Of a stretch of 64,000 bases of DNA, positions 53,148-62,671 are shown in pieces; the stretch's first letter is position 1; the number at the start of each line of letters is the position of its first letter. Under the pieces are notes generated by a model. The model worked only from the letters and a program-made list of their open reading frames with translations. It had not been told where the DNA came from and did not search any database. A program made the translations under genes and the position numbers. The DNA lies in assembly GCF_017298635.1 (NCBI RefSeq), contig NZ_CP071182.1, positions 4,006,001-4,070,000 of the forward strand. The letters run 5' to 3'. The DNA comes from Paenalicyclobacillus mengziensis (lineage in GTDB: Bacteria; Bacillota; Bacilli; Alicyclobacillales; Alicyclobacillaceae).

Positions 53148-53331
53148 CCTTGTCAACGTTCCTCCGTGTGCAATCACAGCAAAATTGTTCCAGTCCACGT
53201 GAAACAACCCTGTACATATGACCACTATGAGGGCCCCGGGTATTCTCATCAAGAATATAACTAACATCAATATGCACATTTGGATGATTTGGGTCAAAAG
53301 CTGGCTCTCGGGGAATCGACCGTTCTTCACG

Positions 53332-53560
53332 TGATAACGCACTGCGAATAACGCGCTGTCAAAGCGTTATTTGGATGGACCTGCGTTGAGGTGGCAAGAA
53401 ATAACACGTTGTGGAAGCGTTAAGTTCTCGGCTTTCGCAAATAACACGTTGTAGAAGCGTTATCCGATCCGCTTTAGACAATAACGCGCCACGAGCGCGT
53501 TATTTCCGCTCAACGTGTTTCGTACAGGCTGAATAACGCGTCCAGAGCTCGTTATGCGCC
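53332..53560. repeat. Array of AATAAC...GTTAT hairpin repeats
   Basis: Five related inverted-repeat units plus a half unit (53332-53345). Unit starts are near 53347, 53400, 53440, 53480 and 53532. The cleanest are AATAACGC/GCGTTATT (53347-53371) and AATAACGCG/CGCGTTATT (53480-53504); others carry AATAACAC with GCGTTA(T). Loops of 7-9 nt are G/A-rich. Spacing of 40 or 52-53 nt is nearly regular. No gene overlaps it. The flanking stretch to 53663 has a short direct repeat around AAGCCCAGCCAAAG. Confidence 0.8.
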
Positions 53561-53663
53561 AAAGCCCAGCCAAAGCCATGACGAAGCCCAGCCAAAGTCA
53601 GTAGGACACCTTTTGTCGACTCAGAGTGCGCAGGGTCCCCCGGCTGAGATTCTCAACAGTTTG

Positions 53664-53696
53664 ACCCGAGAGCACATGCGCTCGGGTGCTTATTTT
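53664..53696 (+). terminator. Hairpin with T-rich tail before the helix-turn-helix gene
   Basis: ACCCGAG (53664-53670) pairs with CTCGGGT (53681-53687), then GCTTATTTT. What it terminates is unclear, since no gene is seen between it and the previous terminator; it may end a transcript of the hairpin array. Confidence 0.6.
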
Positions 53697-53798
53697 CCAA
53701 GCACTCATGAAGATTATCTTCGACTGGTTCTCAGGAAAAGTTAGGTATATACTATAGTCGCATAGTCCATTCAGACTATTAGGGTGAAGTGAAAGGAT

Positions 53799-54242
53799 AT
53801 GCTATCCGTGGTAAACAACATCCTAAACTCTAATGTAAACTCGGATCTCAAGGCATTTCTCAAGCCCATTCTGACATGGGACAGCATACAACAATCCATC
53901 ATCGACATTATCGCAAGCAGGGCAGACGATAACGAGCTTACCACTATCACCCAATCAGAAATTAGTCGATTGGCGCAGATATCACCATCTCAAGTATCGT
54001 TGCACCTGAAAGATTTGGTGAAACATGGACATTTAGAGGTTGAAAGACGAAGTACATATCACGTCATCCATCGCAACGTGTTGGAACGAGGAGCAACAAA
54101 AGCAGTGCTCCGCTACCTTTTAGCTTGTGTGACACATCCTGCCTGTTTGCAGTTCACGTTAGCACAACTGTGTGACTATACAGGGTTAAGCCCAGCCGAG
54201 ATAGATCTAGCCAAAGGCTATGTCTATCAACATTCATCATGA
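53799..54242 (+). CDS. Winged-helix DNA-binding protein
   Basis: A 147-residue protein starting at ATG 53799 with AAAGGA upstream. The segment ITQSEISRLAQISPSQVSLHLKDLVKHGHLEVE is a winged helix of the ArsR/MarR or plasmid RepL-like type; the C-terminal part carries another possible helical domain (AQLCDYTGLSPAEIDLAKGY). No effector or metal site is visible. It stands alone in an AT-richer stretch, between the hairpin array and the PsiE-like gene. Target unknown. Confidence 0.65.
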   Translation: MLSVVNNILNSNVNSDLKAFLKPILTWDSIQQSIIDIIASRADDNELTTITQSEISRLAQISPSQVSLHLKDLVKHGHLEVERRSTYHVIHRNVLERGATKAVLRYLLACVTHPACLQFTLAQLCDYTGLSPAEIDLAKGYVYQHSS

Positions 54243-54707
54243 AGTCGAGTAGGATCAGATTGTAGGCTTGGCACAATCAGACCATGCATCGAGTGAGACA
54301 GTATCCACACCTCATGTGCTAAGTTCAAACCAAAAATGGTCTGATGGAACCTTTTGTAACATTCACGATAGGAGTTTGATGAAAATGAAATAAAAACCAA
54401 TGTAAACGAAGGTGTATCAGGTGCTGTTTTGTATCGTGCGAGGTGCACTAACAGAAGAGATACCCGAAATTCACGCTGCAATAGAAGATGGCTCAATGCA
54501 GGTTTTCAAAAGTGGTTTCTACCAGGACGGTACCAATCATCCGATGGTCGTGTGTAAGAACTGCCCAATTCTCAGCAAACATACTAGAGGTACTGCCGTT
54601 TCCTATCGTGACTGTCGTTTCAATGATATTCTGACAAAGCCCAGTTGACAGACATTGATTCGCCATGAGCGTTAATGCATTGCGCAACGGAAGGACATAC
54701 TTGGGAT
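54243..54707. other. Mostly non-coding stretch with one doubtful small ORF
   Basis: A possible 78-residue ORF lies at 54412-54648 (+), from GTG, with a CKNCP motif and four other Cys, but without a clear ribosome site or family. Otherwise AT-rich sequence without visible structure. Confidence 0.35.
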
Positions 54708-55091
54708 ATGAAAACCAATTTGTCGTCCATCACGAAACGTGTTATCTACATTTTGAGGATTACTCTGCTTGTGATTGTGCTGTGCGTTGTCCTGATAGGG
54801 ACTGTCGGATTCATATCGAAATGGGCAGCGCAAATATTGCACCCCGAACTTTTCCTATCCAACTATCGAACTGTAACAGAGGATATATTTTCGATTTTGG
54901 TCGTATTTGAGGTACTCGATTTACTTCACACCATGTCTCCAACCAGGCTGACTGATATCCTTTTGCTGGTCATTGCACGAAAGATGGTTTTGTCTATGCC
55001 GGGTGAACATGTATTACTGGATGCAATTGCATTTTCTGTAATATTGATGTCACGGTTACTACTAGCGAGGTTTCTCCAGAAGACGGACTAA
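54708..55091 (+). CDS. PsiE-like membrane protein
   Basis: About 127 residues from ATG 54708 (an in-frame ATG at 54675 is also possible). Four hydrophobic segments. The pattern TEDIFSILVVFEVLDLLHTM and ILLLVIARKMVLSM fits the PsiE (phosphate-starvation-inducible) family of small inner-membrane proteins with unknown function. Monocistronic, upstream of the MarR gene by 258 bp. Confidence 0.6.
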   Translation: MKTNLSSITKRVIYILRITLLVIVLCVVLIGTVGFISKWAAQILHPELFLSNYRTVTEDIFSILVVFEVLDLLHTMSPTRLTDILLLVIARKMVLSMPGEHVLLDAIAFSVILMSRLLLARFLQKTD

Positions 55092-55349
55092 ATACCAGTC
55101 TCAATTCCCCACTTGGAATGCTTTCGGTCTTCCCGAGCCAGTCTTCATCGGCTTGAAACCCCTTCTCTTCGCAGCTCTATGGACGAATATGTGCCTGCCG
55201 ACCAAACTCAAGCTCAAAAAAATATTTTAGTTACTTAATTATTTTGTCTTGACTAAGTCGTCATTTGTTTATATAGTGTAAAAGTTGATTTGGCCAAATA
55301 TCATGTCACCAAATAAATAAACGGTGCAAATAAAAGGGAGGCGTTATGG

Positions 55350-55823
55350 GTGGGCCAGGACATCGATGCCTTGACAAACCGTTTCGATCAATCGTTGGTG
55401 ATTTTGATGCAAAACTTGGGTCCACAGCTTATCGTCCGAACACAAGTCGGATTAACCCCAGGCCAAGTCTTCATGTTGCACTTTATCCGCCAAGAAAGCA
55501 AATGCAGTGTCTCCAATTTGGCCGAAAAAATGGAGGTTGCACCGAGTGCCATAACTGTCATGCTCGATAGGCTGGAGAACCATGGTTTCGTGAGACGCAC
55601 TCGAGACAAAGCCGACCGTCGCGTGGTTCTTATCGAGTTAACTGCATTAGGTGAACAGCGATTGAGCGAGGTTCTGCATCTGCGCAACCAAGTCATCAAA
55701 CACTGCTTAACGCAGATGGGATTAAATGAACTCGACTCCTTTATACGAGGACTGGAGAAATTGGCATCCATCGCGCAAACCACCGATTTACAAGCCATCA
55801 TCGGATCGTGCAAGGAGGAATAA
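55350..55823 (+). CDS. MarR-family transcriptional regulator
   Basis: A 157-residue regulator; GTG 55350 follows GGGAGG at eight bases. Core: CSVSNLAEKMEVAPSAITVMLDRLENHGFVRRTRDKADRRVVLIELT, the MarR winged helix with its wing. Only two bases separate its stop from the MFS exporter gene, so it very likely represses that pair and responds to an exported compound. The AT-rich upstream region holds a TTGGCCAAAT-like palindromic stretch that could be its operator. Confidence 0.88.
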   Translation: MGQDIDALTNRFDQSLVILMQNLGPQLIVRTQVGLTPGQVFMLHFIRQESKCSVSNLAEKMEVAPSAITVMLDRLENHGFVRRTRDKADRRVVLIELTALGEQRLSEVLHLRNQVIKHCLTQMGLNELDSFIRGLEKLASIAQTTDLQAIIGSCKEE

Positions 55824-55825
55824 AC

Positions 55826-57460
55826 ATGGGTATGGCACAGAAAACGAAAAACGTCGGTGCACCCGTCCAGTCGACGAACCAAATTACGGGGCAAAAAAAA
55901 TGGTGGGCATTCGCAACAGTCTTATTGACCATGTTCTTCTCGTCAATGGACCAAACCGTTGTGTCTACTGCAATGCCGACCATTATCGGAGATCTAAAGG
56001 GATTTAGCATGTATGCATGGGTCTTTACAGCCTATATGATGGCCTCTTCGATAACGGTTCCCATCTACGGCAAATTGTCGGACGTATTTGGGCGCAAGCC
56101 ATTCTACTTGTTTGGCTTGATTATGTTCGGAGTTGGATCCGCTGTCTCAGGGCAGGCTCATTCCATGACTGAACTGGTCTGGGCGCGAGCTTTCCAAGGT
56201 ATTGGCGCGGGTGCCATGATGAGTATGCCGCGAGCTACTGTGGGAGACATTTTCTCTCCTAAGGAACGCGCAAAATGGATGGGCGTCATGATGGCCGTAT
56301 TTGGTATCTCAAGTATCGTTGGACCTGCACTTGGCGGCTGGATTACAGATTCTTTCTCATGGCGGTGGGTTTTTTACATTAACTTGCCGTTCGCTTTTTT
56401 AGCTATTCTTGGTGTGGTATTTACGTTGCCAAAGGTACGGGCCGAACACAGTGTAAAGGTCGACTGGGTTGGGTCTCTTATCCTGGTCATTGGTTTGATT
56501 CCTGTGCTCCTTGGGTTTACATGGGCGGGCACAAAATACGCCTGGGGCTCACCGATTGAATTGACGCTTTTCATTGGCGGAGTGATTGTTCTCGCGTTGT
56601 TCATTTTCTGGGAGCGTGTGGCTTCCGATCCGGTCTTAACGCCAAGTCTGTTTAAAAATCGGATCTTCAGCACTTCGCTCGTTTTAGGCATACTGGTCGG
56701 TATGACAATGTTTGGAAGCCTGATGTTCTTGCCCGTCTTCGTTCAAGGCGTCATCGGACTCAATGCGCAAGACAGTGGTTGGGTCATGACGCCAATGATG
56801 GTTGGTTTTATTATCGGTAGCATGGTGTCTGGTCAAGTCATGTCGAGAACCGGCCGCTACAAATTCCTGGCTTGGGTCAGCGGCGCCATCATCGTCGTAG
56901 GTTCGCTGTTGCTCAACCAGATGAACGTTCACACGACTTGGAGTACAGTGATGGTCAACATGGTCGTCCTTGGGCTCGGTATTGGCTCATTGATGCCGCT
57001 GATGAATATGGCTGTTCAAAATGCATTCCCTTACAAGATGATGGGGACCGTGAATTCAACCCAGCAATTCGTAAGTTCGTTGGGCGGCGTCATTGCTTCA
57101 CCGATTTTTGGGTCCATTCTCGACAAAAACTTCAGCGACAAACTGAGCAAAACTCTGCCTGCTTCGCTGCAACAATTTCAAAGTAAGCTGGCAGGGATTA
57201 ATCCCCAGTCACTTCTCACGAAAGAAGCGCAGCAGTCCATCGCGACGGAGTTTAGTAAATACGGTGCAGCGGGTCAGCAAATGTACCGTCAACTGATGGA
57301 TGCAGTCAAAGCATCACTTACGTACGGTGTTCAACACCTGTTCGAGGTTGGTTTGGTCTTTGCCGTTCTGTGTTTCATCGGTACGTTCTTCTTACCGGAA
57401 ATGAAACTGAAAGGGAAAGAGTACTTCCAGGAAAGTGGGACGACGGGAGATAATGCATAG
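55826..57460 (+). CDS. MFS multidrug-type exporter (DHA2, EmrB/QacA)
   Basis: A 544-residue 14-helix exporter starting at ATG 55826 after AAGGAGG. Motifs: SSMDQTVVSTAMPTI in helix 1 (motif D1), KLSDVFGRKP (motif A), GAGAMMSMPRATVGDIF, GISSIVGPALGGWI (motif C) and WRWVFYINLP. DHA2 proteins expel drugs or lipophilic acids with protons. It is paired with a MarR regulator and followed by a strong terminator. The substrate is unknown. Confidence 0.9.
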   Translation: MGMAQKTKNVGAPVQSTNQITGQKKWWAFATVLLTMFFSSMDQTVVSTAMPTIIGDLKGFSMYAWVFTAYMMASSITVPIYGKLSDVFGRKPFYLFGLIMFGVGSAVSGQAHSMTELVWARAFQGIGAGAMMSMPRATVGDIFSPKERAKWMGVMMAVFGISSIVGPALGGWITDSFSWRWVFYINLPFAFLAILGVVFTLPKVRAEHSVKVDWVGSLILVIGLIPVLLGFTWAGTKYAWGSPIELTLFIGGVIVLALFIFWERVASDPVLTPSLFKNRIFSTSLVLGILVGMTMFGSLMFLPVFVQGVIGLNAQDSGWVMTPMMVGFIIGSMVSGQVMSRTGRYKFLAWVSGAIIVVGSLLLNQMNVHTTWSTVMVNMVVLGLGIGSLMPLMNMAVQNAFPYKMMGTVNSTQQFVSSLGGVIASPIFGSILDKNFSDKLSKTLPASLQQFQSKLAGINPQSLLTKEAQQSIATEFSKYGAAGQQMYRQLMDAVKASLTYGVQHLFEVGLVFAVLCFIGTFFLPEMKLKGKEYFQESGTTGDNA

Positions 57461-57522
57461 GCATTGCCCGTTTGCGTGTTTTCCGTTATGAGAACTCCCC
57501 CACGAAAACCTTGGAGCGAACA

Positions 57523-57560
57523 AAAGCACACCTGATGCTTTCAATCAGGTGTGCTTTTTC
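57523..57560 (+). terminator. Terminator of the MarR-MFS operon
   Basis: AAAGCACACCTGAT (57523-57536) pairs with ATCAGGTGTGCTTT (57544-57557) over a 7-nt loop; the stem runs into a short T tract. A perfect 14-bp stem. Confidence 0.92.
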
Positions 57561-57713
57561 GTCGAATCGCCAGCGTTTCTGTAACTGGTGCCTCCCAGAT
57601 TCGAGTTTCATTGTGCATCGCGCGGTGACATGCTATCTTTTTCTGGTAACTATTTTTTTGTCTTCCATAGTGTTATCAGGAGCGAGACGAAAACGTTGTA
57701 AGGAGCGAGACCG

Positions 57714-58124
57714 ATGCACGGGTTCAGATTCACACATGATATACGTGTCCGCTGGGTCGAAGTCGATGCCCAGAAAATCGTCTTTAACGCCCACTATCTG
57801 ACCTATGTAGACATTGCATTTGCAGAATATCTGCGCCGAGGCCTTGGAGTCAGTGAAGGTCAGATACTTCACACTGTGATTGCCAAGACAACCCTCACAT
57901 TTCGCCAACCCGCGCACTACGACGAACTGTTGACTGTCTTTGTGCGCACAGCTCATCTTGGTAACACCAGTATGAAAGTTGAATTTGTGATTTCGCGAGT
58001 CGATGATGTCCTCGCAGAGATCGAAACTGTGTATGTGTACGTCGATGAGGCAGGTCGACCAACAGCACTTCCAGACACTTGGAAGTCAGCAATCTACGCG
58101 TACGAACCAGCACGAAACTTATAG
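57714..58124 (+). CDS. 4-hydroxybenzoyl-CoA-type (hotdog) acyl-CoA thioesterase
   Basis: A 136-residue protein with GTAAGGAG upstream. The motif VRWVEVDAQKIVFNAHYLTYVDIAFAEYL holds the catalytic Asp/Tyr region of the YbgC/4HBT family. It would hydrolyse an acyl- or aroyl-CoA/ACP thioester. It is followed by an SDR gene after 46 bp and precedes the convergent shikimate-type operon, so it may help editing or release in the same pathway. Confidence 0.8.
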   Translation: MHGFRFTHDIRVRWVEVDAQKIVFNAHYLTYVDIAFAEYLRRGLGVSEGQILHTVIAKTTLTFRQPAHYDELLTVFVRTAHLGNTSMKVEFVISRVDDVLAEIETVYVYVDEAGRPTALPDTWKSAIYAYEPARNL

Positions 58125-58170
58125 GTCCCAATGTGAAAAATACTAAAGCTAGCATAGGGAGAGAATTGCC

Positions 58171-58929
58171 ATGCGTTTTGCAGGAAAAGTCGCGATTGTC
58201 ACTGGTGGAGCTGGCGGTATTGGAAGTGCAAGTGCCAAGCTGCTCGCTGAAGGCGGCGCAGAAGTCGTCGTGGCCGACATCAATCGAGATGCCGGACGAG
58301 CCGTCGCGGCAGGCATTGTGGAGGCCGGTGGCCGCGCATCGTTTCATGCTGTCGACGTTACGTCCTATGAGAGTGTGTCCAATATGGTAGAAGATACCGT
58401 AACTGAATTTGGCCAACTCGACATCATGTTCAACAATGCCGGTGTGTTCGGAGACGGACAATTAGACCTGATGGAAATTCCCATTGAAGAATATCAGCGG
58501 ACGGTACACATTAATCAGGATGGTATCTTTTACGGTATTCGGGCCGCGGCACTGGCCATGAAAAACCGTGGTGGGGTGATTATTAACACGGCCTCCATCT
58601 ATGCCTACATTGCAGACCGGAAGCAGTTGCCTTACCATGCTACCAAAGCAGCCGTGGTGGGGATGACAAAGGCAGCAGCACTCGATCTGGCAAAGTACAA
58701 TATTCGCGTCGTTGCGATTGCCCCAAGTATGATTGATACCCCCCTCATCGACCGTTGGAGAGCGGACGAGCGAGTTTGGAACAGCATTAGGAAATCACAA
58801 ATGCGTCAACAGTTTGGCACACCAGAGGAAGTGGCCCAAGTGGTCGCCTTTTTGGCAAGTGATGAAGCATCGTTTGTGAACGGGCACGCGTTCTTTGTCG
58901 ATGATGGGGCGGCCGCTTTCAAGCGTTGA
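58171..58929 (+). CDS. SDR oxidoreductase
   Basis: A 252-residue SDR starting at ATG after GGGAGAG. Coenzyme motif VTGGAGGIGSASAK, with an acidic residue after beta-2 (VVVADINRDAGRA) that predicts NAD(H) use. NNAG motif MFNNAGVFG; catalytic Ser in NTASIYAYIAD and Tyr-x3-Lys in YHATKAA. Likely a ring-hydroxyl or 3-hydroxyacyl dehydrogenase. It converges with the DAHP synthase gene. Confidence 0.85.
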   Translation: MRFAGKVAIVTGGAGGIGSASAKLLAEGGAEVVVADINRDAGRAVAAGIVEAGGRASFHAVDVTSYESVSNMVEDTVTEFGQLDIMFNNAGVFGDGQLDLMEIPIEEYQRTVHINQDGIFYGIRAAALAMKNRGGVIINTASIYAYIADRKQLPYHATKAAVVGMTKAAALDLAKYNIRVVAIAPSMIDTPLIDRWRADERVWNSIRKSQMRQQFGTPEEVAQVVAFLASDEASFVNGHAFFVDDGAAAFKR

Positions 58930-58999
58930 CCCGCCCCATCAAGATTTGATGCTGCATTCAGTTGCCAAATAATGTGGTTCTCATATCTCAATTGAACGC

Positions 59000-59842
59000 T
59001 CATATGGACGTCACTACAAAGTCTTCAATGGCATCATGCACCTTATGGATTTGAGAGACCATTTGACGAAACTCCGTAGGCGTGAGTGATTGCTGGCCAT
59101 CCGACAACGCTTTGTCTGGTTCAGGATGAACTTCCACTATCAGACCGTGTGCTCCAGCAGCGATGGCCGCTCTCGCCATCGGTATCACATACCTGGAATA
59201 ACCTGTTCCATGACTAGGGTCTACGATGACCGGTAGATGACTCAGGTAGCGAGCGACAGGTACCGCATTTAGGTCTAAAGTGTTGCGTGTGGCGGTCTCA
59301 AATGTACGAATCCCCCGTTCACATAAAATCACATTGGGGTTACCCGCGCTCAAAATATACTCAGCTGCCAGCAGCCACTCTTCCACGGTATTTGAGAAAC
59401 CGCGTTTGAGAAGCACAGGCCGGTGGCTATGACCCACAGCTCGAAGCAGTGCGTAGTTCTGCATACTGCGGGCACCCACCTGTAGAATATCCACATACTC
59501 CGCTACAAGCCCCACGGCCTGTGGTTCCATCACTTCTGATACAACAGGCATTCCCGTTATCGCGCGAGCGTCTGCAAGATACTTTAAACCTTCTTCACCC
59601 AGCCCCTGAAAAGAATACGGTGACGAACGCGGCTTAAACGCCCCGCCGCGAAGAACATCAGCGCCAAGATGCTTCAAAGTAAGCGCGATGTCTATCAAGG
59701 CGTCACGTCCTTCAACAGAACATGGTCCGGCCATCACGACAGGGCGTCTGCCCCCAATTTCCAGTGTCCCCAACCGAATCAACGTATCCTCTGGGTGTTC
59801 TTCACGACTCGCAAGTGGAAATGGCTGGTTCCCCATTTTCAT
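59000..59842 (-). CDS. aroF: 3-deoxy-7-phosphoheptulonate (DAHP) synthase, type I-beta
   Basis: A 280-residue enzyme that condenses PEP and erythrose-4-phosphate in the first step of the shikimate pathway. Motifs: [79 protein letters not shown] and [18 protein letters not shown]. All catalytic residues seem present. It has no N-terminal ACT or chorismate-mutase domain, so it may escape feedback control. ATG 59842 is used; ATG 59836 is also possible. Last gene of the leftward operon with the EPSP-synthase-like gene. Confidence 0.92.
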   Translation of the reverse strand: MKMGNQPFPLASREEHPEDTLIRLGTLEIGGRRPVVMAGPCSVEGRDALIDIALTLKHLGADVLRGGAFKPRSSPYSFQGLGEEGLKYLADARAITGMPVVSEVMEPQAVGLVAEYVDILQVGARSMQNYALLRAVGHSHRPVLLKRGFSNTVEEWLLAAEYILSAGNPNVILCERGIRTFETATRNTLDLNAVPVARYLSHLPVIVDPSHGTGYSRYVIPMARAAIAAGAHGLIVEVHPEPDKALSDGQQSLTPTEFRQMVSQIHKVHDAIEDFVVTSI

Positions 59843-59880
59843 TTCCTTCTTTCTTCTGAATATAAGGTCTGTTCGATTGG

Positions 59881-61017
59881 CTAAAATCCTTTTAGAAGTC
59901 CGCGAGCAATCGTCATTTTCTGAGTTTCCGAGGTTCCCTCTTCAAACCGCTGCATTCGAGCATCGCGGTAGATGCGTTCCATTTCGCCCTTGAAATAACC
60001 AATTCCACCGTGAATTTGTAATGCTTTGTCGGTTACTCGTTGCAGCATCTCAGTGCCAAATAACTTTGCCATCGATGCGCTCGATGCACTTGGCCGACCA
60101 GATTCAAAAACACGCCCAGCATGCATCACAAGTTGGCGTGCTGCCTCAATGTCTGTCGCCATTTCTGCCAGCCACATTTGAATCGTCTGTCGGTCTGCGA
60201 GAGGCTTCCCAAAGGTAACGCGCTGCTTCGCATGAAGAATCGAGAGTTCGAGCGCTCGTTCAGCAGCCCCAACGCATGTCATACCGATGGCGATTCGACT
60301 TGGGTCAAGAAATCCGGCAAAGGCAACCTCGAGTCCCTCACCTTCCTCGCCGAGTCGATTTTGTACCGGAACTCGACAGTCTTTCAACAACAAGTGACCG
60401 TGGTTTGTCCCAGTGATACCCATCGCAGGTGGCATCATTTGGATGGTAAGACCTGGTGCATCACGGGGTATCAGTAACGCCAGGGTCCCTGAACTACCGA
60501 CCGTTCCTTCTAAGCGGCAAAACAAGAGGAAGTAGTCGGTAATATCCGAGAAAATAATCATCCATTTTTCACCATTTAGGACATACTCGTCTCCCTCACG
60601 CCGGGCAACGGTCTTGATGTCCGTACCAGAGCCTGAATTCGGTTCGGTAAGGGTAAACGTTATGCGCTTCTCACCGTGTACAAATGGGATGACAAATTCT
60701 TGACGTTGCGCCTGTGTTGCCATCTTATCGACACTTCGCCACAGACCATTCAAGACATGCACAATGACACGCATAGAGCCGTGCATATGGGCAAATATCC
60801 CGAGCAAGTCCAAGTACTGTGTAAAGGGCAATCCCAAGCCACCATATTCGGTTGGCGCTGCAAGTCGTAAGTAACCACGGCGTTGCAAATCGTCCCAGAC
60901 ATCTTGAGACACTTGACCTGTTTCTTCAATAACCTGTCCCATCTGAGCAGCCGGCCCACGAACGTATGCCTCAATTTCCTGCCGCAATGTGGAAAATTTT
61001 AAGGTGTCCACATCCAT
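59881..61017 (-). CDS. Acyl-CoA dehydrogenase family flavoprotein
   Basis: About 378 residues; ATG 61017 or GTG 61020 follow AGGAG, which overlaps the ligase stop. FAD/acyl-CoA motifs: [68 protein letters not shown] and [17 protein letters not shown] (catalytic Glu region). It makes or reduces a 2,3-double bond in an acyl-CoA. Placed between a CoA ligase and DAHP synthase, it may act on a cyclohexene- or cyclohexanecarbonyl-CoA. A plain fatty-acid oxidation role is the alternative. Confidence 0.87.
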   Translation of the reverse strand: MDVDTLKFSTLRQEIEAYVRGPAAQMGQVIEETGQVSQDVWDDLQRRGYLRLAAPTEYGGLGLPFTQYLDLLGIFAHMHGSMRVIVHVLNGLWRSVDKMATQAQRQEFVIPFVHGEKRITFTLTEPNSGSGTDIKTVARREGDEYVLNGEKWMIIFSDITDYFLLFCRLEGTVGSSGTLALLIPRDAPGLTIQMMPPAMGITGTNHGHLLLKDCRVPVQNRLGEEGEGLEVAFAGFLDPSRIAIGMTCVGAAERALELSILHAKQRVTFGKPLADRQTIQMWLAEMATDIEAARQLVMHAGRVFESGRPSASSASMAKLFGTEMLQRVTDKALQIHGGIGYFKGEMERIYRDARMQRFEEGTSETQKMTIARGLLKGF

Positions 61018-61030
61018 CACTTCCAATCTC

Positions 61031-62671
61031 CTATAAGGCACCTTGTGCTTGCTGTGCCCCGGACCTCAGCTTTTCCTCAATCTGTTTGCGTAGAACAAAT
61101 TTCTGAATCTTGCCACTTGCTGTTCTTGGAAGTTCATTCAGATACTCAACCCTTTCAGGCCAATAGATCTTAGCGACTCCCTCAGCTTCTAAAAATGTGC
61201 ACAGGTCAGCGAGATTCGGTTTGTGAGCAGCTTCCTTCACAACCACAAAGGCACACGCTCGTTCCCCAAGCCGTTCGTCTGGCATGGCTGCGATTGCAAT
61301 GTCCAAAACGGCCGGATGCCGATACAGAACATCTTCAATCTCTGTAGCAGGTACCTTCTCACCGCCTCGATTGATCACGTCCTTTTTTCGCCCCGTGATG
61401 TGCAAATATCCGTCAGCGTCGATGACAGCAAGGTCCCCGGTGTCAAAAAAACCGTCCTCGGCGAGTGCCTCTTGAACCCACTCATGATGATGCAGATAGG
61501 TTGAAAACATCGCCGGTGTCTTCACCTGGAAATTCCCTTCGACGCCCGGCGGCAGCACGTTGCCGTCATCATTCACCACACGAATGGCCATACCGTCAAT
61601 CACTCGTCCATCCGTTCCCCACAACTTTTCCGGTGCGTCATCGGGTCGGCCGACCGTGACGAGACAGCACTCCGTTGACCCCCATGCTCCAACGACGGCG
61701 CACTTGAGAGATTGACGTGCATCACCGGCGAGTTGGCGGGGAATGGCTGCTCCGGTGGCGACAAATATGCGTAAACCAAGAGGCGGATTTTCAGACCTCG
61801 TGATGTCTGCCAAAAAAGGCATCGCAGCCTGGACAAAACGTGCCCCGTACTCTTCGATGGCCTTCTTCGCCGTGTCCACACTCCAGATGGCGTGGTACAC
61901 GCCCGTCGCACCCAGATACTGAGAAACCATCATTCCGTACAAGAAACCTGTCTGGTGCGCTAACGGTGAAGGAACCCACACCGTGTCTTCTGCGGTCAGT
62001 TCGAGGGTACGGGTGTGACTTGCGAGGGCATACGAAAGTGTGCCAAAGGTGTGCAATACCCCTTTGGGTTCACCCGTTGTTCCAGAAGTGTAGAGCAGTT
62101 GGGCAGTGGCTTCTTGTCCAGGTCTACGCAAAGCGAGTGCTTCGTAGTCCGGTTTGTCTGCTAAGAGCCCACCGAGCGTTGTCGTCTGCGGGTTGTCACT
62201 CACTTCTTCGAGAACAAAAATCGTGATGTGTTGTGACAATGAGTCAACCACCGACTCTGCCATGTCCAGGTATCGGTAGTTACGAAACTCATCCGGTATA
62301 ACGAACAATTGACTCCCTGAACTCTCAAGGATAAAACGAACCTCTCGTTCACGTAGTGATGGGAGCAACGGGCAGGCTACAGCACCTGCACGCCAGATAC
62401 CAAGTGTCAAAGCGATGAACGCCCATCCACTGGGTAATTGGTATGCCACCGCCTCACCTTGTGCTATGCCAACTTGGATGAGGTGCGTAGCAATCCGGTC
62501 GGCCAAGGCTGAAAGTTCTCGATACGTCAGTTGATGGACAGAACCGGCAACGAGATCGACAATCGCAAGCTTGTCCGGTGTCCTTGCTACAATTTCGTCA
62601 AATCGATCTAGAAACGGCGTTGGCTGTGTCTGGTTGTGAGATTCACGAAGTACCTTGCTAGTTTGCGACAC
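61031..62671 (-). CDS. AMP-dependent acyl-CoA ligase
   Basis: A 546-residue ligase starting at GTG 62671, overlapping the EPSP-synthase-like stop by 14 bp, with AAGGAG upstream. Motifs: QLLYTSGTTGEPKGVL, VGAWGSTECCL, FDTGDLAVIDADGYLHITGRKKDVINRGGEKV and the A10 Lys in RTASGKIQKFVL. It resembles cyclohexanecarboxylate-/2,3-dihydroxybenzoate-type ligases, like its partner at 48622. By position it would activate the carboxyl group of a shikimate-derived ring acid. Substrate is inferred only. Confidence 0.86.
   Translation of the reverse strand: MSQTSKVLRESHNQTQPTPFLDRFDEIVARTPDKLAIVDLVAGSVHQLTYRELSALADRIATHLIQVGIAQGEAVAYQLPSGWAFIALTLGIWRAGAVACPLLPSLREREVRFILESSGSQLFVIPDEFRNYRYLDMAESVVDSLSQHITIFVLEEVSDNPQTTTLGGLLADKPDYEALALRRPGQEATAQLLYTSGTTGEPKGVLHTFGTLSYALASHTRTLELTAEDTVWVPSPLAHQTGFLYGMMVSQYLGATGVYHAIWSVDTAKKAIEEYGARFVQAAMPFLADITRSENPPLGLRIFVATGAAIPRQLAGDARQSLKCAVVGAWGSTECCLVTVGRPDDAPEKLWGTDGRVIDGMAIRVVNDDGNVLPPGVEGNFQVKTPAMFSTYLHHHEWVQEALAEDGFFDTGDLAVIDADGYLHITGRKKDVINRGGEKVPATEIEDVLYRHPAVLDIAIAAMPDERLGERACAFVVVKEAAHKPNLADLCTFLEAEGVAKIYWPERVEYLNELPRTASGKIQKFVLRKQIEEKLRSGAQQAQGAL

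Noticed and set aside
53332..53560. CRISPR array
   Set aside because: Repeat units are short, imperfect hairpins with uneven, very short spacing, and no cas gene is nearby.
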